Shown in pieces: positions 34,153-46,820 of a stretch of DNA of 64,000 bases. Within the stretch, counting starts at the first letter, position 1; the number at the start of each line of letters is the position of its first letter. Position numbers and translations under genes: made by a program. Below the pieces are notes generated by a model. That model did not search any database. It saw only the letters and a program-made list of their open reading frames with translations, and had not been told where the DNA came from. The stretch is from Chaetomium olivaceum (Eukaryota > Ascomycota > Sordariomycetes > Sordariales > Chaetomiaceae): assembly GCA_039881045.1 (NCBI GenBank), contig JAYWVB010000009.1, forward strand, positions 682,001-746,000, given 5' to 3'.

Positions 34153-36041
34153 ATGTCGCAGGGGGATTCTGCGCCTCGCCCCGTCTCTCGCAATTCATCG
34201 CGGTCTCCGGCGACAGCGACAAATACGGCAACCTCCCCCCCTCTCCAGCGAACCCGGGCCTACCGAGATGATTCGAGACCACAACCGCCGCTTCGTGATC
34301 CTAGCGGTTTCGTGCTAACGCAAGGCGAGGGGTCCAGCCAATTAGGCGGGAACGGGAACTCGGACACGCGCCATATATCAAACCCGGCCGGTTCATACGG
34401 GAGCTTGCCTGGGCAGTCTTCATCTCTCCCGCAGCCTTCGACCTCAGGCGGGAATCAACAGCCGAGCATGGGGGCTGGCCAGTACGGGACGGAGGGCTCT
34501 CCGTCCCATCACTATGCCTACCAAACGCCAGGCCATACTACGCCAAGGTCAACAAACCAAGCCATCCCCTCGACAACGTCTCCAGCGAGGCCGCCTACGT
34601 CGGTAGAGCGGGGCTCCCCCCAAGCTGTTCACCCGTACCCCATGGCTGCGAGGCGAATCTTGACGCCGAAATCACCTAGGACAGCAAGTCTGAGCCGAGC
34701 TGCGATGAGGACAGTGGACGCACAACATCTCGCGACGAGCCTCCCTACTCCTGGCTCAAGAGGCGTCAACTCGGGGCATGATACCCAGACACACAGCAAT
34801 GCCCCTTCGCCCCTGGGGCCACCACCACAACTACGCAACTCCACCCCCGGGCAGGGACCCGCCGCCCCCCCGCCAACCCGACCAACATCCAGCCTTTCCC
34901 GCTCGCTTTCGCACCCCAACCTAGGCCATGGCCCTCACCCACCGCCAACGTCCGAACCACCGCAGCCTAGAAGTCTGAAGCGTGAACATAATGGGCGGCC
35001 GGTCATGTCGGGGCCTCCATTTGCGTCGCCGCTGTCTACTAGCCAGCAATATAGTGCATCGGGGGTTATGGGAGACCCGAGGTGGGGACCTGGGCTGTTC
35101 GGCTCAATGCCTGCGGGGGGAGGAGGAAACGTGGGCATGAGCGAAGGGCAACCACTCTTGACCATTACCCCGAGGCATGGCGATGAGATCGTGGTCCCCA
35201 TTGACGTCCATCAGGGATCCAAGCAGGCAGACCAAAAACGGCAGCGCAACGCAGGGGCCTCAGCAAGATTTCGACAGCGGAAGAAGGAGCGTGAGAAGGA
35301 GCAACAAGAGGAACTGCAAAAGTTGGAGAACGAGAACCGGGAGCTGGAGAGGAGAAACGAGGAGCTCGCCAGGCGCTTCCAGGCTCTCGAAGCCGAACGG
35401 GACTTCTACCGGAACGAACGAAACCGACTGCGGGATATCGTCATTCAATTGCCCGGCGGGAGCGAATGGGTCGGTCGGGAACCACCGAGCCCGGTCTTGG
35501 GAGCCGCAGGGGGCCCGTCTGCGTCTGACAGCAACTCTATGCTCGCTCACCAGCCGCAGCCGCCTCCTCCTCCCCATAACCACTCCCAGCCCCAGCACCA
35601 TCAGGCCCAGTTCTACCAGCCCCTGGCCCATCCGCTCGCTCACGCGCACCCGCGGTCTGGTTCTTATGGCGACTCATCCTCGCTCGAACCCCCGGCTAGG
35701 CGGAGGAGAACCGATTCCGAACCACAGCTACCAACGACCTCTTACAACCTGATGACTCCTACGACATTACCACCCATTACGGGGCCCTCCCCCCCCCATT
35801 CCTCCTTCGGCATCCCCCCATCGCCACATGTCACACCGCCCTTGGGCGTGGCACGGTTACCACCGTTGCGGTTCGATCAGGCTCGGACACCGTCGACAAC
35901 ACCACACCTGTCCCCATCGCGCCTCCGCCGCAAGGGATACCATCCCAGACCGGCAGCCCGTACATCAGGTCGAGGAGATTCCCTCACGAGACCGGTTGGG
36001 CTACCGACCCGCGCCCGGAAACGGAAGGCGGCCCGAGGTGA
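34153..36041 (+). CDS. bZIP transcription factor
   Basis: Nuclear regulator. The basic region is QKRQRNAGASARFRQRKK, with the invariant N-x7-R at about residues 366-374, followed by a Glu/Leu heptad zipper (LQKLENENRELERR...ALEAERDFY). The rest is Pro/Ser/Gln-rich, with one LTPKSPRT phosphosite-like motif and a HYAYQTPG region. The ATG at 34153 (MSQGDSAPRP) was chosen for its context, although the frame stays open upstream to 33745. An out-of-frame ATG at 34107 (MSATSRPQERRG) could be the true start if one base in the GGGGAAAA run near 34139-34146 is surplus. A missing base near 35885-35915 hides the true C-terminus: the corrected frame reads GSPYIRSRRFPHETGWATD and stops at 36041, about 629 residues. 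Its targets are not deducible. The uncorrected frame runs to 36249 as an unlikely tail. Confidence 0.85.
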
Positions 36042-36380
36042 CCGGGCCGGATACCAGAAAGTTGCGCGCGAGATGTCGGCTTGGTCGACAAATCTTGTCG
36101 ATGATGAACAAGCGCGCAAAATCACACGATCATGTTCACACACGCCGCCAACACAAACGGAGGCCTCAGGATTGCATTTGATCGATCCATTTCCCATTTT
36201 CTCGTCATTCTTTTTTCTTTTTTTCCTTTTGCAGTTCGGGTCATACTAGAGAGGCCTTACAGATCTGCCTGGGCAACCAGCAACGGGGTTCATCACGGGG
36301 GAAGAGAAGACCAAGAGTTCTACCTCATCTGTCTATTTCCATTTCTTTCACACTCCTTCGCTCACGCTCTCCCTCGCACC

Positions 36381-36411
<31 letters not shown>

Positions 36412-39400
36412 GTCACACTCATCATGGCTTGCTTGAGTCACTGTTTTCCTTCTACCTACTAATCACCACCTTCCCCGCCCACGCATGCATAGGATTATTA
36501 TATCTCATGTTTTTATCAGGTTTAGCTTTGCTTGTTCTACATTTCGGCACACAAATGCTGCGAGCGGTTTATGGGGGTTCTGGCACGGTGTTTTGCGTTT
36601 CTTATTGGGTCTGTCTATTTTCGAAGGTTACGGTGTTACGGGGCTTTTCGTCAAGTCGATAATTGGGCGGCATTCGTATATAATTTTCTTGTCTCTCCCT
36701 ATTTCAGGACTCGTCTCCTTTTGTTTATCTGTTTAGCGGGGGGCGGAGCATTTTGATACCAGATTGGTCTAAAAAAGTCTGTTTTTATTTTACTTTTTAT
36801 TTTTATTTTCCCCTCCTATTCCCCCCCACCCGCCAACCAGCCAGTCAGCCACTAACTAGCTCGCGTACTGATCACCATCGCCATTTTTTCTCATTGGATA
36901 CCCAAACCGACCAGAGCAAGGCGGTTCACGCTGGGCGCGGACGAATAGAGCGAAACGGGGCGAGGGCGATAGGGCGATGATGGGGAGGAGGATGGATAGT
37001 GACACCGAGGGTGGGAAAAGGGGTGGGGGGGAGGGAGGCGGGGGAAAGACGCGGGAGGGTTGGCGTTGGCAGCTGGGGAGAAACACCCCAAGGCAGCCAA
37101 ACCGCACAATCCTGTCGGTTGCATTGTAGCATGCATGCGTTATGATTCACTCATGCAGCTATGGCGTCCCGCGGCGCGGCGGTGCGGTGTATTCAGTAAT
37201 TCGAACGCCGAGAAAAAAACAAGCCCTGTCTCGGACAAGTCCGCGCTTTCTTAGACAGAAAGAGAGAGACACTGGGAGCTGCCCGACTGAGGCAGGAACC
37301 GTTCCCGAAGGGGAAGGACAACGAAAACAGAAATACTTAGAATGATCCAAAACTGGGCCCTTGTTCAGTGACACACACCCTTCCGGATGCCAATGCTGTG
37401 TGACTCGACAGAGGCTATTCCCAAAACCGCTGACCTGCCCTCTTTTTGCCACCGGCATGCCTATTTGATCCTTTTTTTGCTGGGCTGGCCTGGGTTGTTG
37501 TGCTGAGCCACATCCTCTGTTTTTTTTTTACTGACTGTTGTTGTTTTTAGCTTCCTCTCCTATCCGCATGCCCGACGCCGGTGCTCGTCACGCATGTCAG
37601 CCTGTTGCTATTGCATGCTCTGCCGCGGCACTGCTCGGTCGCGTGCCCCGGTTGGACTGCGGCCCCTAACGTGCTCCTTTTTGTTTTTTTGGTGGGGGCT
37701 GAGTGAGGGAGAAAAAAAAGAATGGTATTGATTTGTACACTATTTTTGTATTTTGTATTTTTACCCTCTCGCCATTACCGCCCCCGGCGCGGACAGCCCC
37801 TTCTTCGGGAATACCATGGAGGATGAAAAGCATCAGCACTTTTGATGTCGCGCGTCGCTCGACTATTTGGCTTGGCTGTGAGGATATCCCAATCCCAATC
37901 AAATCGGTACCTAACCCTTGTCTAGGAAGGAGATTCTCTTTGCCTAAGGAGCAGCAGTCTCGGCCCTTCTTGCCCCCCTGGTGCAACAGCCCAGTGCTAC
38001 TCCCAGAGGCTGGTGTCGTGTCATGTTTTAGTCACGGCATGTCGCCCACTGCCTACCCGCCCGCCCGTTTTCTCACCTCACCTTCTTGGTTTGGGGGAGG
38101 GGTGGGTGGCGTCAGCTAAGACAGCTCTCCGGCGACCCATCAGAATAGAATGTCTTGCAGCTTTTTTTTTGCCTTCGTATATCAACCATACAGAAACGTT
38201 GATTTGGGAGTTGGTGAGTGAGTCCCCCATGCTGCAGGTGATTCGCGCTATGGGGGGGGTGGGAAACGTGCGGTCGGTCGGTTTGGGCGAATCGGCCCCG
38301 GACCGTTGCGAGGAAGAGAGGGGGGCAACGCTGATCTGTTGAGACTATTTGCGCTGTTCATCACCCACCGCCGGCGCGGAAATAATCTGAAACAGAGCAA
38401 GCAGGACAGATGTCTTGGCGTGGTGCGGAAGAAAGCTAACAGAGGGTTGGTTTGCTTTGGTTATGTAGTAAGATGGTCAGGTAATGGCGGGTGGCACTGT
38501 GGCGTTTGTCGCCATCTGCGCGGTGTCTGCAAGATCTGCCTCGAATGTCTCACTTCCCTTTTCCCAAGCCGTCCGACCGGGGATGTTCCGCACTTCCAAC
38601 AAAGTGTCATGTGTCTGTAAACGTGGCCTACATTTCCAACCAAAGTCCGCGGAGTTCGTCATCTAGCCAGGGAGCTGCTGGTCATATGGACCTGTTGACT
38701 TCGGGTGACGACAACCTGAATGTCCGAAACACAAACATACGTGTGACGGAGTAGTTAGCATGAGACCGGGAAGGGTTCCAATGCCGAATTGGGTAACTCG
38801 GGCAGCTGGGCGGGCGCCAAAATGAGCGACGTTTCCGAATCCGAGACTTGATCGACGCGGGAAAAGGAGCTGTTGGGTTGGGAAGTCCCAGGATGGAACA
38901 AACGCCCAGATTTCAAAGCCTGGTCTTTTGTCTTGCGTCCCATAACTAAGTGGGTTTGATCACGTAGTTATCACGTAACTCGGGACCGAGAATGTTTGTT
39001 GAACGAGGGAACGCGGCAGATCGACCTTGGGGAGATAAAATCATAAAACGCAGACGGAGCGTCGTCCGGAGGGTCCCCATCTGTGCGCCGTCTCGGCGTC
39101 ACGGTGGAGGCACCGTCATCCTCCCGTCCCGTAGCTAGCGACGTTACATCACCCGTTCCGTCGGGTCGGCTGCAGGGATGGAAACTTCGGTCCACACGGA
39201 GCGGACCATCCCAGAGCCTTGGAACCGAGGAGTGTGGCCAACTTTCCAAGTGGTGGAGTACAGGATCGGGTGCAGTAGAGATTGCGTGCAATGCGTGGAA
39301 AAGCACGTATCAGTGGGTAGTGAATTCAGTATTCACTGACCGTTGAGAGTCAAAGAAACCGGACAAAATAAAAATAAAAAACTGCGACACCGGGCTGTTT

Positions 39401-39940
39401 AAGATCGGAAGATTTGAAGGTAGCACGGAGTACAACAATATGCTTCCGTGCAAGCCCACCTTCGGACAGCAAGTGGCAATGGCGCGCCCTGTTACTGCAA
39501 ATACCCCGCGATGGGACGAGATCTCTGAAACGGACAGCTCGCATATAAGACAAAAGAAGCGGATGGTGGTAGGTGTAGCCGAAAAATGAGGCCGAGGGAT
39601 GAGACTGATCGAGTTGCACGAGGAGGTGTTACAAACACGTTGCTGTCTTTCAGCAGAGGGCAGCTGTGGGAGAGGGGATGGATGGTCCCTCGAATTTTTG
39701 GTGGGGGCGGGGGCAAACGGAGGAGGGGTCGCTTTTCTTTTGTGGGGCCTCGATTTTATGCCTTGGCATTAAGGGTCGTGCACCGCAAAATGTCCCCACT
39801 GTTTACGGGAAGGCCTCCGTTTGTATGGATTTCCTAACACAGCCCGAGCCGCGCGACGTCACTTCCCCGTTTTGCGAGGCCTGTAACCATCACTAACTAC
39901 AAACCTTGAGTTCGCTGCCGCTTCCATCTCTTTGGCGAAG
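36042..39940. other. Gene-free stretch, 3.9 kb
   Basis: The left 0.8 kb is probably the bZIP 3' UTR, T-rich with a CA microsatellite. An open frame at 36132-36662 covers this AT-richer part and encodes repeats such as HTHTHTH, typical of translated microsatellite. The remainder holds T and G runs and the NFKBIL1-like promoter at the right end. No gene recognised. Confidence 0.55.
36386..36411. repeat. CA microsatellite
   Basis: Thirteen uninterrupted AC repeats, probably in the 3' UTR of the bZIP gene. Confidence 0.85.
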
Positions 39941-41210
39941 ATGGAGTCGCCTCGCTCACCTAAGCGACGACGTATCTTGTCTTCTATCAACCCGCCAGAA
40001 CCAGATGCCGACGATGATGGACCAGGACATTACAAACGCGACCGCACCATGACCCCGGATATTTCCGCCCCTCGAGGGGAGGAATTGCCGTCGAAAGAGG
40101 ACAACACGACGGACAACCGATCCGAGACACAGGACCGTGACTCGGGTGCACCCAGACCGACCAAGTTCCGCTTCAAATCCAAGTCGTCCCGGTCATCGCG
40201 GCGGGCGTGAGGGAGAGGAAGACGACGACCGCCGCCGTCGCCATCGGCATAGATCTCGATCGCGGTCTCGCGGCAGGGACAGAGACAGCGACAACTCTAA
40301 AGACCATGACCATCACCGGCGCCGGCACCGCCGGCACCACCATCGCCGCCGCAAACACCGCTCCAAATCCCCCAACCCCCCACAACAACAGCAACAACAA
40401 GACCAAGACCCAGACCACGACCCCTTCCAACCCGCTCCGCTCTCCCCCACCACTGCCTTTCGCGAATCCCTTTTCGACGCCATGGCCGACGACGAGGGCG
40501 CCGCCTACTGGGAATCCGTCTACGGCCAGCCCATCCACATCTACCAACCCCCGCCTTCCAACCCCAACCCCAACGCCTCCACCGGCACTGGCACCACCCC
40601 CACGGCCACCACCTCCATGCTCTCGCACATGACCGACGACGAGTACGCGGCCTACGTGCGCCAAAAGATGTGGGAGAAGACGCACGCGGGCCTGCTGGAG
40701 GCGCGCGCCCGCCGCCAGGCCGAGCGCGACGAGGCCGAGCGGAAAGCCGCCGAGCAGGCCCGTGTGGATCGGGAGATGGAGCGCTGCTTGCGCCGCGGGG
40801 AGGAGAGGCGGCGGAGGAAGGGGTGGCGCGCGAGGTGGGAGGGTTATGTGAAGCGCTGGGCGGAGTGGGAGATGAGTGCGAATGGGGATGGGGATGGGGA
40901 TGGGGTGGGGGAGGGGGGCATTCCGTGGCCGGTGCTGGAGGAGGGCGGTGGTGGGGTTGGGATTCGTGATGGGGAGGGACAGGTGCGGGTGGAGGCGGTG
41001 AGGGCGTTTTTTGTGAATGGGATTGGGTTGGAAGAGGTGGGGGAGAAGGAGTTTGCTGCGAGGTTGAAGGAGGAGAGGGTGCGGTGGCACCCGGATAAGA
41101 TGCAGCAGCGGCTGGGAGGGACGGTGGATGAGAAGGTTATGAGGGATGTGACGGCTATTTTTCAGGTCGTAGATGCGTTGTGGAATGATACCCGGAAGAA
41201 GAGCGGCTAG
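39941..41210 (+). CDS. NFKBIL1-like protein (RS-rich N-terminus, J-like C-terminus)
   Basis: Resembles the eukaryotic NF-kappa-B-inhibitor-like 1 family, linked to RNA processing in animals. The ATG at 39941 (MESPRSPKRRR) has good context. A basic Arg/Ser/His-rich segment (about residues 70-140, RSRSRSRGRDRD, HHRRRHRRHHHRRR) and a Gln run (PQQQQQQD) precede a helix-rich part with DDEYAAYVRQKMWEKTH and a long Arg/Glu coiled stretch. The C-terminal signature KEERVRWHPDKMQQRLGG...VTAIFQVVDALW is the family's diagnostic J-like motif. One extra base in the GGG at about 40205 breaks the frame; removing it gives 422 residues. Codons are C-rich at 40300-40620 and extremely G-rich after 40860. A nuclear role is inferred from the RS/basic region. 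Confidence 0.83.
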
Positions 41211-42094
41211 GCGTTTTAGAGGGTTTGGTTATGATTAGGGTGTGGCTTGTTAGGGCTGGTAGATATGCCTCGTGCGGCGTTTGAAGAGGGTGTCACTTTA
41301 TGGTTTTTGCAACACGGGGTATGGTCTCCTGGACCGTCTTATGTCTCTTGGGCTGTCTGTCGGCTCCTTGGCCCGTTGCCCCTTTACCCCTAATGAGTCC
41401 CAACAGAGCTTCCACTCTCCGAAAACATGTAAAGACTACCCTGTTGCTATGACAAATTGCATCATATATTTTACCTAGCTAGCGCCACAGGCATTCATGT
41501 AGCTATAGCTATTTAACAACCTCGGCTGGATCGAGTCTGGATCGAGTTTTGATACTCAGGCTGTATTCCCTCAAATTCGAGCCTCAGCCCCCCCGCGCTT
41601 CAACCAATATCACCTTACCCATATGACAACGCCATGGGCGAGTGCATCGAGTGGCGGAGTCGAGGTGATGGTTGACGTCAACCGTCGTCAGCAGAGGGAA
41701 AGAAGCCGTCATAACGCGTGGCCTTTGAGATTTGGCAATCCGTTTTGCCGAGATCCATCCAAGTGTTACGGCATCCTGAGTTAGAAGATGAGTCAAATGG
41801 GGAGTTTGAAGAAACACAACCATTGAATGGCAACACCAGGCCCTCGCAACACTGAAGTTGACATCTTCATTCTAGGTGTTCAAGTGAAACAGCGTATACC
41901 AATTCCATCACATTAAGAATCCCATTGATGACACCCGGGGCTTATCCCTTAACAGCTGCCCTTCGCGGAAACATGCAACCCCGTAGCCCTTCACCCACTC
42001 ATCCCCCCCATCCCACTACCATTACAAGCCTCGTCAACCACCATCACATCACCCTTCAATACAAGACCACTCCACCCCTCAAAAGGAGACCCCC
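41211..42094. other. Convergent intergenic, 0.9 kb
   Basis: 3' flanks of the NFKBIL1-like gene and the small GPI protein gene. No coding signal seen. Confidence 0.6.
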
Positions 42095-42630
42095 TCACAA
42101 ATTCACCAACACCGCCACACCGCCCAACAACGCCCCCACCCCCGCCGCCGCAGTCTGGCGCGGCTGCGCCGCGTTCCCCGTCGCGTAGCTCGTCGCGGAG
42201 GCTGCCTCGCTCTGTACCGAGCTGGCCACGGACGCGGCCGAGCTGGTGGCCGACGACAGCTGGGACTCGAGCGAGGACCGTTCCGGGCCGGTGGCGGTGG
42301 CGAGGGCGGACGACAGGGAGGAGGCGAGGCTGCCGGCGTCGCTGGTCAGGGAGCTCAGGCGGGAGGAGACGGCCGAGTCGATGGAGGAGAGGGCGGAGCT
42401 GAGGGAGTAGGTGAGGGATTCGAGGGGGCCGGTGGTGGGGGTTGGGCCGGTGGGGGTGGGCGTGGGGGTTACTGTTACGGTGGGGATCACGGTGGTGGTT
42501 ACTTGGGCCTGGGTGAGAGGGTTAGAGATGCTGTTTTTCTGGGATGCTATTTTGCTGGTGAAGGGGAGTATGGTAGGTAACATACCGAAGCCAGGGCGGC
42601 GAAGGCGACGAGAATGGTAGCGTAGTGCAT
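42095..42630 (-). CDS. Small secreted GPI-anchored Ser-rich protein
   Basis: Exon 1 (42630-42586) encodes MHYATILVAFAALAS and intron 42585-42509 (GTATGT...CACCCAG, 77 nt) joins it in phase to AQVTTTVIPTVTV (42508-42095), completing a signal peptide cleaved after ALASA. Mature protein: a Thr/Pro stretch with TPTPTPTGPTPTTG, then a Ser/Ala helix-like region (LSSALSSIDSAVSSRLSS...SLESQLSSATSSAAS), and a hydrophobic tail VGALLGGVAVLVNL after AAA, a classic GPI signal. 152 residues, no Cys in the mature part. The Ser/Ala periodicity suggests an extended glycosylated rod on the wall or plasma membrane. The gene is G-rich at its 3' end on the coding strand. No enzymatic function is seen. Confidence 0.82.
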
Positions 42631-43728
42631 TTTGATAGGTGTGGTGTAGGACTGGTAAGTGTCTTCGGTGGGATAGACGTAGCTAATACTGAAGATAGGG
42701 GGCGGGTGGTTACGTTACGGGACAGTTGGCCTTGTGTGGTTCGATAGAGGGGAGCGAGGAAGGACTAGGAACGGACTACCTCGGGAAGGGGCTTTATATC
42801 TGGCTCATGTTTGCTGGCAGGCGCACGGTACGCTACGTACGCTGGATCGGCAGGAGCTAGCAAACTCAAGTAGAACAGCCACAGCGAGGAATGCGGGCAG
42901 CCGGGCAACGCCAACCGAGGGAGCTGTCTATGCGAGACACTGTCTTGCCATTCTATGCTGTCCGTTCCCGTCACAGTGCGCAGAGGGCCGCTTGCGTGGC
43001 TTCACGTGCAGACTGATCATGAATTGCCTGAAGATAGCTTGGATGTCCAGCAGTCGAGCTCGTTCGAGTCGTGCAATGGCATCATTGCGTGGAGCTAGCC
43101 CTCCGCCATAGAGTCCCCGGCCGGCAAGGACGTCGGGAGAGCTTTCTTTGTCCGGAGCTTTGGAGCTTAAACCGTGGCGAACGACAGGCATGTGGTCGCT
43201 GTGCAATCGTGATGGTCGTGTGTCACGACACGCAAGAATAGCCAAGAATAGCTGCCGTGTCTCCGGTGGTGGAGCCGCATACCGTATGTCGATGCCGCCA
43301 GCCACCTATTGTAACACATGCGGTCTTCGTTTGATGCTCAAACCGTAGTGCTTCGAAGAGCATTGGAGGAATCCCTCCTCTACACAACAGAATAGATGTC
43401 TCTTCACTTCTGGTAGTACACAACAAAGCCTGTAGTCTTACCCGTTCTTCCATGCCACGCCACGATGGAACCCGCGACTCTATCTCGAGCCACGAGGCTT
43501 CAGAGCAGGACGTCATCATCTCATGCTATAATATAGCCCGGGGGGCTGTGTGGGCTTCACGAGCTCGCACGATGGCGTCACCATTAAACTGGGCCGTGGT
43601 TGTGACTGTCGCACCTCTCCCATGTGGCTGCTGCGTGTTGTGGCAAGCTCAAGTATACCAATATACAAAATGGGTACCACAGCGCCCGGGACTAGCGCTA
43701 GTCGGGTAAAAGCTCGATCGACAAAGCT
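42631..43728. other. Gene-free stretch, 1.1 kb
   Basis: Promoter of the small GPI protein at the left end and 3' flank of SIN1/AVO1 at the right end. Overlapping open frames at 42734-43519 show no conserved sequence. Confidence 0.6.
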
Positions 43729-46254
43729 TTAAACCTCCCGGTACGGTGAAATGCCCTTCTTGAGCTCCGTAACGATGTCAGCTGCATACTCTGCGCTGCT
43801 GGTGACAAAGTCGTATCTCTTGCTCTCCGTGGACTTGTAAACAACCAACTGTGTTGTCTGTCAGTAGGTGGCCGGGATTCCCAAAGGCTTGTCTTCACAT
43901 ACCTTAAAGTTCGTCGGGTGCTTCCGCGAAACCTTGCAGCCCACCACATTGCTAAAGTGGACCGTGGTTGACTTCCCATCCGCGTCGGCCAACTTACCAC
44001 CGGACGCAGGCATGATATGGACATACTCGCCGTCAATGGCGAAGAGCTTTTCTGACAACAGTCGCATCGGCTGTTTCCGCCAAACCGTGTACTTTTTGTT
44101 TGGGGGCCACTCCAAGCTCCTCCTGCTTCGCTACCTCTTTGGCCAACGGGTGCGTCCCCAATAGCTTTGACTTCTTCCCCTTGGTCCAGCTGGCGTTCTC
44201 GGTGAATAAGTGTGGCCTGGGCGAGGAGCTGCTTAGCGACCCCGCCATCAGGGGCCCATCGGTGGCAAAGCGGCGCCGGTAGAGATCCAAGTCGGTGATG
44301 TTTCCGAGCGAAGCAACCGTCCGGTCGAGCAAGACGACGGTCCCGGAATTCGGGAGCTTCAAGACATGGTTGGCCTTGTCCAGCTGCCGCTTTCTGCAGG
44401 CAATATCGAGAACCTCGGCCAGCCAGGTGTCGGTGTTCACGTCCAATGTGATCATCTGGCCGGGGGCAATATCAGACGAGTGGATGTGGATACGTAAGAG
44501 CCTCTTCTCTCCGCGAGAAGACACGTTCGCCGGCTGGGTGGACTGCGGAATGTCTGCAAATATGGTCGTATTCGCGCGGTACGCTGTGTTCAGGAGCGGG
44601 TTTTCCCGGGGTCGGGATGGTAGTGGCAGGCCGGCGTCCGGTCGCGGGGTGTTCCGGGGTGTCGGGTCCTTGTCCTCCTCCTCATCGGCGGCTTCTTGCT
44701 CAAACTGGGGTGTGTTGCGTTTGTTTTCCTCAAACTCATCGGGCGAGGCTTGTACCAGGCCGAAAATGTCGTAGAGTCTGGAGTTGGAACGAGAGCGGCC
44801 GGCTTTGTTGTTGACGGTGGTAAACGAGATGAGCCCCTTCTTGCGCTCGAGGGGCGGGAAGTCGTCGTCAATCTCGCCGTCTTCCTCGACCATGCGTAGC
44901 GTCCACCAGTTCACATTTAGTTTGTCGCTGGGGAGCGACGGCTCTCGCTTCTCCTCATTGTAACGCCATAGGCTCAGCCCGATCAGATCAGCCACCGTCA
45001 CTGGTCTATCCCCGCCTTCTCCTTGGTGAACAGTCCGCCGGATAAGCACCTCGAAGGGCCGCGAGGGCGTTTTGGAGAAAGGTGCGTAGATTCGAAGCAT
45101 AATCGGGTTCGGGTCGCCCTGGCCTGACAATGAGGCGAACGTGTCAAAAGGAAGGGCCGGTTTGGTTTTCTTTGCTTTGAGCGCCGTGGAGAGCAAACTC
45201 TTTGGCTGCATCATGCTCAATGGCCGAATCGTGCTCATAGGTCGTGGCGGCGGTAGTTCCCCAATGGGTGCATGCAGAGGCGCGGGAATGGCCGACTTGC
45301 GTATGGTAGACCTTCGTGTAAAGGCCCGAGGAGGGGTGCCGACCACCTGGTGCCTAAGGGACGCATTCAGAGGGTTCTTGACAGCCTCTAGGACCGAGGC
45401 CGAATCAATGCTTTCGATCAAAGCTAACGACATGTCCGACGCATCTGAATCGTCCTCTTCGTCTTCGAGGAGGTCGCTCCCCTGGCGTCTCACGCCTTCG
45501 GTAGGCTCCGTATTGAGCTTGACAGATAGCTTCGCTGCGCGGGCGGCGGCGGCTCGCGCCGCCTCACGGTGCTTGTGGAAACCGGAGGCGTCGAACTCAT
45601 TTTCGGATGACACCTCGCTACTCGTGACGGTGTCACGCCGTGCTCTCTCCTTCACTGTCTCGAGTGCCGACTGGGAGCCTCTCCTTCCGGCCGGACGGGG
45701 TGAAGACATGGTGGTGGTTTGGCGGAGGTTCGACGACTGAAGAGGCGACGATCCCGAGCGGTTCCTCACAGGCATCTTGGCAAACTTTATTTGCTGAGCA
45801 GCGCGCTGATCTGGTTCGTCGTCGCTTTCGTCGCTGAGGTCACTGCTGTCCTCCTCCTCCATGTGTTCTCGGCGGCGGCGACGCTTTGTTGCCATGCTGG
45901 GGCCTGCCGCATCGGGCACGCTTCCGGAGAACAGACCGCCTTCTTCCCCCTCATCCTCGAGTGTCAGCCCTGCGCGGCGGGGTGCCTGGAAGTACTCGGA
46001 CGCAACTGCGGTGGGGATTGGAGGCGAGTGAGTCCGTTTGATGAGAGCAGGGTTTGTGCGCCACCCTGCGGCCTTGAAGGGAGCAGAGTTCAAGAAGCCC
46101 TCGTTCAAGGTAAACAGACGCTCACCGACGCCATCAGCGATGTCATTGAGGTAGCTCGTGCGCAGCTGGTACAAGACCAGACTGGATATGGTTAGTGTGT
46201 ATCATATCGAGAACGAAATAGGAGCGGTTACTCTTCAAGTTGAATCACCGACAT
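43729..46254 (-). CDS. SIN1: SIN1/AVO1, TORC2 subunit
   Basis: Scaffold of target-of-rapamycin complex 2, which recruits AGC kinases at the plasma membrane. Exon 1 (46254-46232) encodes MSVIQLE; intron 46231-46182 (GTAACC, CTAAC branch, ATCCAG) joins DLVLYQLRTSYLNDI, the conserved N-terminus. Intron 43902-43849 (GTATGT...ACACAG) joins NFK to LVVYKSTESKRYDF. Domains: disordered acidic/basic linker (about 70-330); CRIM domain (about 365-495, IMLRIYAPFSKTPSRPFEVLI...NWWTLRMVEEDGEIDDDFP); Ras-binding-like domain (about 580-660, LRIHIHSSD...); PH domain (about 700-806, KYTVWRKQPM...). One extra A in the five-A run near 44098 breaks the frame just before the PH domain; removing it gives 806 residues. 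It is transcribed divergently from the PRCC-family gene. Confidence 0.92.
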
Positions 46255-46820
46255 GTTGCGTGTGTTCAGATTGCTCGCGCCAACTGGGAGTCAACGTGTA
46301 TGCAGGGTATGGTTGGTATATGGGATGGGGGGTCTGCGGAATGCCGGACCCAAGTAAACGTAAGGACGCGCGGGATTCTAGAGAAAAACGTTACATAAAC
46401 AAAAAAAAGGCGCGTTTCGGTCTGGTTGAACAAATAAATCAAAGCAACGGCGGCCCTCGTATACATTTCACTTGAGGGCCGTCCATGTTGGTTTGTTGGT
46501 CAGGAACCTAAAGTATGGGGTGGATTGAGGGTTACATGTTCCTCCGAAACGCGCAGGTGGGGCTGGAATAGGCACTGTCCATACAGTGTGCCTTTGTTAT
46601 CAATGTTAGTGGTTGATAGAATCTACAGGGCCTCAAACTAACAGTTTACTTGGCTCCCACTGTTCACACAGTCGCGCTTCTTTCTTGAACCCCTGCTGCT
46701 TGGCGTTGAACTTTGGGTGGCTCTGACGTCGAATTGCGGACGATACTTCATACACAGTACTTTCACCATCGATCAATCTATCACGACACCTCTTGAACTA
46801 ACTACCACGCAACTGCAATC
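46255..46820. promoter_or_regulatory. Divergent promoter SIN1 / PRCC-family gene
   Basis: 566 bp between two start codons pointing away from each other, so both promoters must lie here. The part nearest PRCC contains short pyrimidine-rich runs and CATACACAGTACTTTC. No individual factor site is assigned. Confidence 0.55.

Noticed and set aside
36132..36662. 176-aa open frame after the bZIP gene
   Set aside because: Encodes translated CA repeat and T-rich hydrophobic runs in the probable 3' UTR.
40173..41090. Minus-strand 305-aa open frame over the NFKBIL1-like gene
   Set aside because: Low-complexity Pro/His/Leu shadow of a repetitive GC-rich coding region; the plus frame has conserved family motifs.
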